Shown: positions 24,068 through 30,826 of the stretch, one piece after another
How the letters are laid out: every line of letters starts with the position of its first letter
Numbering within the stretch: position 1 is the first letter of the stretch
DNA from: an uncultured Clostridia bacterium
GTDB taxonomy: Bacteria; Bacillota; Clostridia; Oscillospirales; Ruminococcaceae
Assembly (NCBI GenBank): GCA_947624155.1
Contig: CANQJB010000010.1
Coordinates: 1-38,118, forward strand
DNA length: 38,118 nt
Direction of reading: 5' to 3'
Notes under the pieces: generated by a model
What the model saw: the letters and a program-made list of their open reading frames with translations, nothing else
Databases searched by the model: none
Told to the model about the DNA's origin: nothing
Made by a program: the position numbers and the translations under genes

Positions 24068-24133
24068 TGTGAATCCACCTTTCCGTTGAATTTGGATTGC
24101 GATATATTTTCTCCGTTTAGGGTATAAAGGATT

Positions 24134-25108
24134 TTATTGAGCCTTGTGGATATAAATCCGCTGCTGCTCAAGATCGAGGTCGGCTTTGACCTTGGAGCCG
24201 CCCTTTATTTCAAGGGCCTCGAGGTAGTCCTTCGGAATCTGGAGTCTGCCGGTGCGGTCAAGAACCACCAGCTCCTCCGAAACCTCGACGGGCTCCGCTC
24301 CTTCTTCTTCGGCGCCGTTGTCCCAACCCTTCGACTCCTGCATTATCTCGGCGTGAGTTTTTCTGATAATCTCACTCGAGGTGCGGCCGTCGCGGATCGA
24401 AACAACGCGGTTTACCTGCTTCGCAAGCCTGAGATCGTGGGTGACGATAACGACAGTCACTCCGCGCTTTTCGTTTATATCCTTGAAAACCTGCAAAAGC
24501 TGGTCTGAAGTCTTGGTATCGACAGAGCCGGTCGGCTCGTCGGCGAGAAGTATCACCGGGTCGTTCGCAAGAGAGATCGCGATCGCGACTCTTTGCTGTT
24601 CACCGCCCGACATCTGGTCGAGCCTGGAATTGATTCTGTGCGACAGCCCGACGACGTCTAAAAGCTCGAGAGCCTTTTCGCGCCGCTGCTTCTGGCCCTG
24701 AAGGAGCATCGGAAGCTCGACATTCTGGACCGCCGTCAGATAAGGAACGAGGTTTCGCGCGTTGTTCTGCCAGACGAATCCGACGGTGTTGCGCTTATAT
24801 ATCATGTAATCCTCTTCGGTGAATTTCAGAAGATTGCGCCCGTTGACGGTCAGCGCTCCCGCGGAGGGCTTGTCGAGTCCGCCGAGCATATTCAGTAGTG
24901 TCGACTTGCCGGAGCCGGAGGTTCCGACGATCGCGACAAGCTCGCCCCGCTTGATCTGAAGGTCAAGACCCTGGAGCGCGACGACCTCGATCTGGTCGGT
25001 TTTATAGATCTTAACGAGGTTCTCGCATTCTATCGCGTACTCCGACTCGGCCATCAGCTCCTGCTCGTGCTCGAGTTTTGCTTTCTTTCTCTTAGTCAAT
25101 GATCTCAC
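24134..25108 (-). CDS. LolD/MacB-type ABC ATPase with C-terminal AbrB-like domain
   Basis: A 324-residue ATPase. It has Walker A GTSGSGKST (about 62-70), signature MSGGEQQRVAIA, Walker B VILLADEPTGSVD and switch VTHD, with the spacing of the LolD/MacB/FtsE class that powers FtsX permeases. After an acidic linker (about 255-277), residues about 279-323 align by eye to the AbrB/SpoVT swapped-hairpin fold (VVLDRTGRLQIPKDYLEALEIK, shown in two halves: VVLDRTGR and IPKDYLEALEIKGG). That fold usually binds DNA. ABC ATPases of this class normally end before it. The GTG start at 25108 overlaps the previous gene by 17 nt; a TTG at 25099 or the ATG of codon 19 are alternatives. Confidence 0.88.
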   Translation of the reverse strand: MRSLTKRKKAKLEHEQELMAESEYAIECENLVKIYKTDQIEVVALQGLDLQIKRGELVAIVGTSGSGKSTLLNMLGGLDKPSAGALTVNGRNLLKFTEEDYMIYKRNTVGFVWQNNARNLVPYLTAVQNVELPMLLQGQKQRREKALELLDVVGLSHRINSRLDQMSGGEQQRVAIAISLANDPVILLADEPTGSVDTKTSDQLLQVFKDINEKRGVTVVIVTHDLRLAKQVNRVVSIRDGRTSSEIIRKTHAEIMQESKGWDNGAEEEGAEPVEVSEELVVLDRTGRLQIPKDYLEALEIKGGSKVKADLDLEQQRIYIHKAQ

Positions 25109-25769
25109 CGTCCTCTAGCGTGTAAACCCTGTCGGCGATTTCAAGAAGGCTGACGTCGTGGGTGGTCATGACTATCGTCATGTGCTCGTCAAGAACAAGG
25201 GTCTTGAACAGCTCGACGATATGGTGGCTGGTGCCGGAATCGAGCTCGGCGGTCGGCTCGTCGGCGAAGATTATCTTTGGCTCGTGGGCGAGCGCTCTCG
25301 CGATCGCGACTCTTTGCTGTTCGCCGCCCGAAAGCTCGCCGGGGCGGTGGTGCATTCTCTTTGCGAGGCCGACCTCTTCGAGGCACTTTGTTACCCTTTC
25401 CTGGCGCTTATCTAGCGGGAAGCCCGCCAGCCGAAGCCCGAAGTCGACGTTTTCATAAGCGGTCATCGAGCTCATCAGCGCGACCGACTGGAAAACAAAG
25501 GCCATCTGATAGCGGCGGATCTCGTCGCGCTTCGCGTCGGAAAGCTTTGTGATGTCCTGGCCGTCGAAAATAACCTCGCCGGAGGTCGGGCGGTCAAGGG
25601 CGCCGAGCATATTTATCAAGGTGGTCTTGCCCGAGCCGGAACGGCCCTTCAATATCGTCAGCTTGCCCTCGGCGACGTTCATATTGATGTCTTTAAGAGC
25701 GTGGATCACGCTCCCGTCGCCGATCACAAAGTCGCGGCAGACGTTTTGTGCTGTAAGTAATTCTGACAT
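25092..25769 (-). CDS. LolD/MacB-type ABC ATPase
   Basis: A 225-residue stand-alone ATPase with Walker A GRSGSGKTT, signature LSGGEQQRVAIARAL, Walker B IIFADEPTAELD and switch TTHD. It belongs to the class that drives FtsX-type permeases, not to the MalK class, since it lacks the C-terminal regulatory domain. The ATG at 25769 (MSELLTAQ) is chosen because GGAGGG lies 11 nt upstream; the open frame extends further but would include a Cys-rich stretch unlike the family. It is the first gene of the long minus-strand cluster, with about 170 nt of structured leader in front. With the next ATPase it may form a heterodimer that energises the FtsX protein at the cluster end. Confidence 0.92.
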   Translation of the reverse strand: MSELLTAQNVCRDFVIGDGSVIHALKDINMNVAEGKLTILKGRSGSGKTTLINMLGALDRPTSGEVIFDGQDITKLSDAKRDEIRRYQMAFVFQSVALMSSMTAYENVDFGLRLAGFPLDKRQERVTKCLEEVGLAKRMHHRPGELSGGEQQRVAIARALAHEPKIIFADEPTAELDSGTSHHIVELFKTLVLDEHMTIVMTTHDVSLLEIADRVYTLEDGEIID

Positions 25770-25945
25770 TCTGTCGTTCACCCTCCATAGGGACGTGATT
25801 GTGCAATCTGCACAAAAAACCGGTGCAAATCTCATAAACGACTTTAAGCAAATACTTTTTTCACATTACTCACAAAGGCGGTGAAAAAGGATATTTGCTC
25901 CAATTCGTCAATATTCAATTGAGACTCGAGTTACTTTGTGTGTAT
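25770..25945 (-). promoter_or_regulatory. Structured 5' leader of the 19.5-kb operon
   Basis: About 170 nt of noncoding mRNA. A long interrupted stem (25849-25898) pairs GCAAATA and TTTTTCAC with GTGAAAAA and TATTTGC around a 16-nt loop. A second hairpin, TTGTGCA-ATC-TGCACAA (25799-25815), competes with a GCAC/GTGC pairing further upstream. A small CCCT/AGGG hairpin covers the ribosome site. Known riboswitch motifs are not recognised. The stretch holds no supportable gene. Confidence 0.55.
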
Positions 25946-25974
25946 ATTATACCAAAGTGAAAGCCTTGTGTCAA
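25946..25974 (-). promoter_or_regulatory. Consensus sigma-A promoter of the long operon
   Basis: On the minus strand, TTGACA (25974-25969), a 17-bp spacer and TATAAT (25951-25946) match the consensus exactly, with AT-rich sequence upstream. Such a perfect promoter driving a 13-gene unit usually needs a repressor or leader control. Confidence 0.9.
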
Positions 25975-26013
25975 GCCCAAACACACGATTTTCACAAAAA
26001 AATTTCTGAAACC

Positions 26014-26047
26014 GCCCGCTTTTTTTACATTGTTACAATATGCGGGC
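26014..26047. promoter_or_regulatory. Nested inverted repeats upstream of the operon promoter
   Basis: GCCCGC (26014-26019) and GCGGGC (26042-26047) enclose the palindrome ATTGT-T-ACAAT (26029-26039), about 55-65 bp upstream of the -35. It could be an operator for an activator. A plus-strand terminator (TTTTTG follows) is the alternative, though no plus-strand gene reads into it. Confidence 0.4.
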
Positions 26048-26106
26048 TTTTTGTGCATATTTGAATACAAGATGTGGATAAAAATACCTGCCAGCCCGAA
26101 AGAGAT

Positions 26107-26144
26107 ATAAAAAATCCCGCCACCTGTCTGCATCAGGTGGCGGG
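26107..26144 (-). terminator. Rho-independent terminator of the surface-protein gene
   Basis: A perfect 11-bp stem CCCGCCACCTG/CAGGTGGCGGG (26116-26126 with 26134-26144), followed on the minus strand by ATTTTTTAT. It lies 49 nt after the stop codon and insulates the long operon from the highly expressed gene upstream. Confidence 0.93.
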
Positions 26145-26192
26145 TTCTTTACCCGTTTAGATAAACGGTGTTATCCTTCTTTATAGGAGGAA

Positions 26193-28271
26193 TTAGTGCT
26201 TCTTAGCAACTACTGCAGCAGCAGCAGCAACGAGCATCGGGACAACCGCGAGGACAAGACCCGTAGGAGGGTTCTGCTCAGCGGGAGCCGGAGTAGTCTC
26301 AGCGGGCTCATCAGTGTCGCCGACATCAACCTGCTCGTCGTCGGCGGCCTGATCGGTCTCCTCGGTAGGAGTGGTGACAGTCTCGTCGGGAGCGGGCTCA
26401 GCCTCGGGCTCAGGGAAGTTGAGGTAGATGGCGGTAGCCATTACGTCAGCCTTGTTGTTGGAGAAAGCATTGCCGGAAGCAGTGTAATCAGTGATAGCGT
26501 CGGGATCGTCAGCATCGCAAGGAACCTTGGTAGCAGCGGGATCGTCAGCAGTAGTGGTTACACCCTTGATAGTGCCGTCAGCATTGAACTGGGAAGCATC
26601 GCGAATGGTGCAGGTAGCAGTCCAAGTACCCTTTGCCTTATCAGAACCGAAGAGGAGCTGCGGGCCGTAGCTGTCGTTACGAGCCTCGATAACAGTCTTA
26701 CCGGAGATAGTGATAACGCCGTCAACTGCGGGGAACTTAGGCTGATACTGTTTGCCTTCAGCGGAGAGATCCCAACCGTGAGTCTCGTCCTGCATCATGA
26801 TGTCGTTGGAAGCCTTGCCGTTAGCGTCAACAGCGGTGAAGGTAACAACGGAATCTTCCTTGATGGTGCCATCGTCAACGAGAGCATTGAGCTCATCCTT
26901 GAAGCTGATAGCGGTGCCAGCCCAAGTGCCTTCTGCCTCATTGGTCTGGGTCTTGGTAACGACCTTAGTAGGATCAGCGGGCTTTACATACTTGTAGTAG
27001 CCGGAGACTGCACCCTGACCGGCCATACCGGTACGAGCGTAGTTGACTTCAACGCCGTCATAGGACAGTCTGTTGCCAGCGTAGGACGGACCCCAAGAGA
27101 GTCTGCCGAAGGTGTTGTTAGAGCTGCCGTAAGAGAAGCCGTTGGCCTCAACCTTAGCTCTGTCAACTTCGAGGTAGTTGGACATGATAGTCGGCTGGAG
27201 AAGGGTGATGTTCTCAAAGATAACGAACTGACGGTTGTAGGTGCCGTAGTTGGTCTCATAGAGGAACTTAAGGTCAACAGGGAAGCGGAGCTCAGAAACA
27301 GCGCCGTCTACATAGACCTGGGAAACATACTGACGAGCATCGCTGTAGTTCCACCAGAGGCCGTTGTAGTCAACGGGATAGAGAGCGTCGCCCTTGTTGG
27401 CGTAGAGGGTGTAAACAGCCTGACCGGCAATCTTCTTGTTGAGCTCAACAACGAGTTCAGCAGAATCAGCGCCGTAGATGATAGCTCTGTTGCCGAGGTT
27501 GTGGTCCCAAGTGAGCGGAACCTTAGAATCGTTGTAAGCAGAAGCTGTCCACTCGTTGGTTACGAAGTCGTAAAGGCCAACAGAGTTCTTGTCGGTGGAA
27601 TCAGCAGCCTGTGCGTTCCAAGTGGAAGCATAGCTGATAGAACCGGGAACCTCAGTGCCATCGTCATAGTGCCAAACAGCCTTGACGAGGTTGCGATAAG
27701 CGCCGTCCTTAGCGTTGAAAGCATTGACGTCAGCGCGCTTGTTCCAACCGGGGTTCCAACCGGAATCGTAGGTCATCTGAGCTACGAGACGGACGGAGTT
27801 GATGGTGTTGTAACCAATGGACTGCGGGATAGCGGTATCGCCGTTGTCGGTGTAGTCATCATCAGCAACGTCCTTGCCGCCATCATAGTGGTGAGCGAGG
27901 AAGCCGAGAACGACGTTGGTCTTGAAGACATCGTCATAACCAGACTTAGTGGTTGCGTGAGTAGGAAGCGCATAGGAAGCACCGTTGACAACGATGGACC
28001 AGTTGACTTCTACTCCGGCGGGAATGTTCCAGCCCCAGTTAGCGGGGAGGGTGAGTTCCATATAGTCACCGGCGGTAAGATAACCGTAGAGACCATAGAC
28101 AGGAATGTCGAATGTGACCGTTTCGGTGACGAAATTATGACTATCATTAGCATAATTACCGGTCTCTTCGTAAGGATAGAGATCGATTCTCTGATCAGCG
28201 AAAGCGGTGACGGCCATTGCAGAGACAGCCATCATGACAGCCAGAACGACTGCCAAAATTTTCTTTGCCAT
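26193..28271 (-). CDS. Sortase-anchored surface protein, function unknown
   Basis: A 692-residue cell-wall protein. The signal peptide (MAKKILAVVLAVMMAVSAMA, about 1-27) leads into a large beta-rich region with no family I recognise. A Pro/Thr/Glu/Asp-rich linker (about 610-665) precedes an NPPTG sortase motif (667-671), a hydrophobic helix and a KKH tail, so a class of NPxTG-type sortase should attach it to peptidoglycan. The ATG at 28271 is supported by AAGGAGG 9 nt upstream. Its own strong promoter, terminator and distinctive codon choice (many GCT, AAC and TAC codons) suggest high expression. It could be a binding or shape-forming layer protein; this is inference. Confidence 0.85.
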   Translation of the reverse strand: MAKKILAVVLAVMMAVSAMAVTAFADQRIDLYPYEETGNYANDSHNFVTETVTFDIPVYGLYGYLTAGDYMELTLPANWGWNIPAGVEVNWSIVVNGASYALPTHATTKSGYDDVFKTNVVLGFLAHHYDGGKDVADDDYTDNGDTAIPQSIGYNTINSVRLVAQMTYDSGWNPGWNKRADVNAFNAKDGAYRNLVKAVWHYDDGTEVPGSISYASTWNAQAADSTDKNSVGLYDFVTNEWTASAYNDSKVPLTWDHNLGNRAIIYGADSAELVVELNKKIAGQAVYTLYANKGDALYPVDYNGLWWNYSDARQYVSQVYVDGAVSELRFPVDLKFLYETNYGTYNRQFVIFENITLLQPTIMSNYLEVDRAKVEANGFSYGSSNNTFGRLSWGPSYAGNRLSYDGVEVNYARTGMAGQGAVSGYYKYVKPADPTKVVTKTQTNEAEGTWAGTAISFKDELNALVDDGTIKEDSVVTFTAVDANGKASNDIMMQDETHGWDLSAEGKQYQPKFPAVDGVITISGKTVIEARNDSYGPQLLFGSDKAKGTWTATCTIRDASQFNADGTIKGVTTTADDPAATKVPCDADDPDAITDYTASGNAFSNNKADVMATAIYLNFPEPEAEPAPDETVTTPTEETDQAADDEQVDVGDTDEPAETTPAPAEQNPPTGLVLAVVPMLVAAAAAVVAKKH

Positions 28272-28330
28272 AGTAGTTTTCCTCCTTATAAAATTTGGAT
28301 ATGGTTTCATCCCTATACGGGTATAGGAAT

Positions 28331-28353
28331 TTGGGTTTGTCTCGGGAACCCAA
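28331..28353 (-). promoter_or_regulatory. 5'-end stem-loop of the surface-protein mRNA
   Basis: TTGGGTT (28331-28337) and AACCCAA (28347-28353) are inverted copies around a 9-nt loop and begin within a few nt of the predicted transcript start. Such 5' stem-loops protect mRNAs from RNase Y-type decay. Confidence 0.5.
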
Positions 28354-28364
28354 GACATAAGGCT

Positions 28365-28393
28365 AGTATAACATCAATCGCGCAAATTGTCAA
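28365..28393 (-). promoter_or_regulatory. Strong sigma-A promoter of the surface-protein gene
   Basis: On the minus strand, TTGACA (28393-28388), 17 bp and TATACT (28370-28365). A/T-rich runs just upstream (28394-28425) look like an UP element. The rest of the gap to rny (to 28596) holds the rny terminator and a long-spaced inverted repeat, with no gene. Confidence 0.9.
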
Positions 28394-28543
28394 CCCTTTT
28401 CCAATTTTATTTTGAAAAAGAGGGGAAATTCGCGGCGAACGGCCAAAAGCCCTGTCTTCGCTTCCCGCTGTCTAAATAGTGTCGCATTGAGTTGGTTTTG
28501 TTGCAAAAAAGTTTTTAAAATTTTCTGATTTGTTAGAAATGAC

Positions 28544-28569
28544 AATCGGCAGCCCCAAAACTGCCGATT
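28544..28569 (-). terminator. Probable terminator of rny
   Basis: A perfect 9-bp stem AATCGGCAG/CTGCCGATT (28544-28552 with 28561-28569), 27 nt after the rny stop. The following minus-strand sequence GTCATTTCTAAC is only moderately T-rich. Confidence 0.6.
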
Positions 28570-28596
28570 ACTTTGTCGATTTTAAACAATAAAACA

Positions 28597-30165
28597 CTAT
28601 TTAGCGTAGTCAACCGCGCGGGATTCTCTGATCAGATTGACCTTAATCTGGCCGGGATAATCCATTTCGGCCTCGATTTTTTTGGTGATCTCGCGGGCGA
28701 CGATGACCATTTGTTCATCGCTGACCTTTTCGGGCATAATGATGATTCTGACCTCACGTCCGGCCTGGATCGCGAAGGATTTTTCGACGCCGTCGAAGCT
28801 CGAGCAGATTTCTTCGAGCTTTTCAAGGCGCTTGATGTAGTTTTCAAAGTTCTCGGAACGGGCCGCGGGCCTTGCCGCAGAGATAGCGTCGGCGGCCTGA
28901 ACCAGCGCCGCGATAACGCTGTGGCACTCGACGTCGCCGTGGTGGGCCTCGATAGCGTGAATGATGTCGGGCGATTCTTTGTATTTCTTGCAGACATCGA
29001 CGCCGATCTGGACGTGTGAGCCCTCGATCTCGTGGCTGAGCGCCTTTCCGATGTCGTGGAGAAGTCCGGCTCTGCGGGCGAGCGTCGGGTCGACTCCGAG
29101 CTCCGAGGCCATCATTCCGGCGAGGTGTGCAACCTCGATCGAGTGGTTGAGAACATTCTGGCGGTAGCTGGTGCGGTAGTGCAGACGGCCGATCAGCTTA
29201 ACCAGCTCGTGGTTGAGGCCGTGGATATTTGCCTCGAGGATAGCGCGTTCGCCCTCGGACTTGATTACCTGCTCGACCTCGCGGCGGGCCTTGTCGACCA
29301 TTTCCTCGATTCTTGTCGGGTGGATTCTGCCGTCCTGAATCAGGCGTTCAAGCGCAATTCTCGCGACTTCGCGGCGAACCGGGTCGAAGCAGGAGAGGGT
29401 GATCGTCTCGGGCGTGTCGTCGATAATGAGGTCGACGCCGGTAAGCTGCTCGAGCGCGCGGATATTGCGGCCCTCGCGGCCGATTATTCTGCCCTTCATT
29501 TCGTCGTTGGGCAGAGGAACGACGCTTACCGCCGACTCGGAGACCTGATCTGCCGCGCATCTCGCGATCGCAAGGGAAATAAGCTGTCTCGCCTTTGCTT
29601 CGCACTCCTCCTTGGCCTGCTGTTCGTAGTTCATGATCTTGACTGCTTTTTCGTGGATCAGCTCGTCTTCGAGCTGTTTGAGCAGATATTCCTTCGCCTG
29701 TTCAACGGTGAACTGAGAGATGCGCTCCAGCATTTCGATCTGGCCGCGTCTGACCTCCTCAGCTTCGTTGAGCTTCTGCTCTGCCTGAGCGAGCTTTTGG
29801 TTGACCAGCTCGTTCTTTCTGTCGAGGTTGTCGAGCTTTTTGTCTAGCGACTCCTCTTTCTGTTGAATACGTCTTTCCTGACGCGAGACTTCGGTGCGGC
29901 GCTCTTTGATTTCGCGCTCGGCTTCCTGACGCGACTTATAGATCTCGTCCTTTGTCTCGATCAGCTTTTCCTTTTTCAGCGAATCGGCTTCCTTTTTGGC
30001 CTCGTCTAAAATCCGCGAGGCTTCCTGCTCGGCCGAGCCTATCTGTGCTTCTGCTTTTTCTTTTCTATCGTTATAGCCGCGCTTGTAGAAGATAAAGCCG
30101 CTGATTGCGGCGCCGAGAACAAGCGCTGCCACTAAAAGCAGTATAACCCAAATAACAGATATCAT
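28597..30165 (-). CDS. rny: Ribonuclease Y
   Basis: A 522-residue membrane-tethered endoribonuclease that starts mRNA decay. It has an N-terminal membrane helix (about 2-25), a long charged coiled coil (about 30-190), a KH RNA-binding domain ([19 protein letters not shown]), an HD metal-dependent nuclease domain with LLHDIGK, and the conserved C-terminus ending [19 protein letters not shown]. Length matches the family. The second of two ATGs (30165) lies 7 nt after GGAG, while the first (30171) is only 1-2 nt away, so 30165 is preferred. It is monocistronic, with promoter 30253-30281, divergent from thrS. Confidence 0.97.
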   Translation of the reverse strand: MISVIWVILLLVAALVLGAAISGFIFYKRGYNDRKEKAEAQIGSAEQEASRILDEAKKEADSLKKEKLIETKDEIYKSRQEAEREIKERRTEVSRQERRIQQKEESLDKKLDNLDRKNELVNQKLAQAEQKLNEAEEVRRGQIEMLERISQFTVEQAKEYLLKQLEDELIHEKAVKIMNYEQQAKEECEAKARQLISLAIARCAADQVSESAVSVVPLPNDEMKGRIIGREGRNIRALEQLTGVDLIIDDTPETITLSCFDPVRREVARIALERLIQDGRIHPTRIEEMVDKARREVEQVIKSEGERAILEANIHGLNHELVKLIGRLHYRTSYRQNVLNHSIEVAHLAGMMASELGVDPTLARRAGLLHDIGKALSHEIEGSHVQIGVDVCKKYKESPDIIHAIEAHHGDVECHSVIAALVQAADAISAARPAARSENFENYIKRLEKLEEICSSFDGVEKSFAIQAGREVRIIIMPEKVSDEQMVIVAREITKKIEAEMDYPGQIKVNLIRESRAVDYAK

Positions 30166-30252
30166 CGACATTCTCCTTTCATAAATTTTTTACACTATAT
30201 ATAAGGGTATAGTAGCGTTTCATATAAGCATAATAATGCAATATACAGATAT

Positions 30253-30281
30253 ATTTTATACTCATTTTGCCCGCCTGTCAA
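30253..30281 (-). promoter_or_regulatory. Sigma-A promoter of rny
   Basis: On the minus strand, TTGACA (30281-30276), 17 bp and TAAAAT (30258-30253). It leaves a 5' leader of about 80 nt without recognised elements. The thrS promoter diverges 51 bp away. Confidence 0.85.
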
Positions 30282-30332
30282 GAACTTTTTAATAATATTG
30301 TGCGCAAAATTCGATTTTCCTTCAAAAAGCGC

Positions 30333-30361
30333 TTGACATTTTGCGCTCGGCGTGGTATTCT
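30333..30361 (+). promoter_or_regulatory. thrS: Sigma-A promoter of thrS
   Basis: TTGACA (30333-30338), 17 bp and TATTCT (30356-30361). The transcript would start near 30368, just before the T-box leader. Confidence 0.88.
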
Positions 30362-30369
30362 TTAGGCAC

Positions 30370-30626
30370 AAAACGTCGAAGGGAAAACCCGCCGGAACGG
30401 CTTTTTAAGAGAGCGCCGCGCTTTTTGGTGCGAGCGGCGCAGCCCGAACGGCAGAGCAGCCGCAGCTTTTGCGCCTGCCGGTTTAAAATACCGGGTACCG
30501 CTCCCCGAGTGCGCCCAACCAGCGCCGGAATGCTCCGTTATCGGCTTAAAAGATATAAATCCGGGTGGAACCGCGGCAATTTAAGCCGCCCCGCGAGCAG
30601 AAATGCTTGCAGGGCGTTTTTGTTTT
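30370..30626 (+). ncRNA. T-box leader controlling thrS
   Basis: A T-box riboswitch that senses uncharged tRNA. The T-box core GGGTGGAACCGCGG is at 30563-30576. An AGAGAGCGCCGC...GGTGCGAGCGGCGC arm (about 30411-30434) matches the distal part of stem I. The likely threonine specifier is ACC at 30497-30499, followed by GCTCCCCGAGTG, which resembles the usual post-specifier motif; this codon is tentative. The terminator stem is 30588-30599 with 30604-30615 plus TTTTTGTTTT. When tRNA-Thr is uncharged, the T-box bulge would pair with its ACCA end and prevent termination. It lies 200 nt before thrS. Confidence 0.88.
30588..30626 (+). terminator. T-box terminator hairpin
   Basis: GCCCCGCGAGCA pairs with TGCTTGCAGGGC around GAAA, then GTTTTTGTTTT. 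It is mutually exclusive with the antiterminator built on the T-box sequence just upstream. Confidence 0.88.
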
Positions 30627-30635
30627 CCCTGCCGG

Positions 30636-30804
30636 CATTAAAGAGGAGGCTTTGCCACGGTGCGGATTTGAAATCGAATCCTGCGATAAGTCGTACTATC
30701 ACAAATGGGATAAATCCGACAACGAGTTCGGCAAACAGGCCGAACGCGTAGGCGTTGAAATAGGAGACATCACCACACTGTATGTTCTGAGAAAAGTTTA
30801 ATAC
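30636..30804 (+). other. Unexplained open frame between T-box terminator and thrS
   Basis: About 190 nt separates the T-box terminator from thrS. One plus frame is open to a TAA at 30799-30801 and has coding-like composition (the ending VGVEIGDITTLYVLRKV is typical). A GAGGAGG lies near its start, but no good start codon follows at proper spacing; a TTG is 2 nt away. It bears no resemblance to the TGS domain that this ThrS lacks. It may be a short leader ORF, a gene remnant or chance. Confidence 0.2.
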
Positions 30805-30826
30805 TATATAAATAGGAGGATACACC

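Noticed and set aside
25770-25835. N-terminal extension of the first ABC ATPase
   Set aside because: The extra residues are unlike the family, and the ATG at 25769 has GGAGGG upstream.
28272-28358. N-terminal extension of the surface protein
   Set aside because: It would start at the predicted transcript start and place residues before a standard signal peptide whose ATG has AAGGAGG.
26196-28415. 739-codon open frame antisense to the whole surface-protein gene
   Set aside because: No ribosome site or protein features. It is a by-product of codon choice opposite a gene with clear signal peptide, sortase motif, promoter and terminator.
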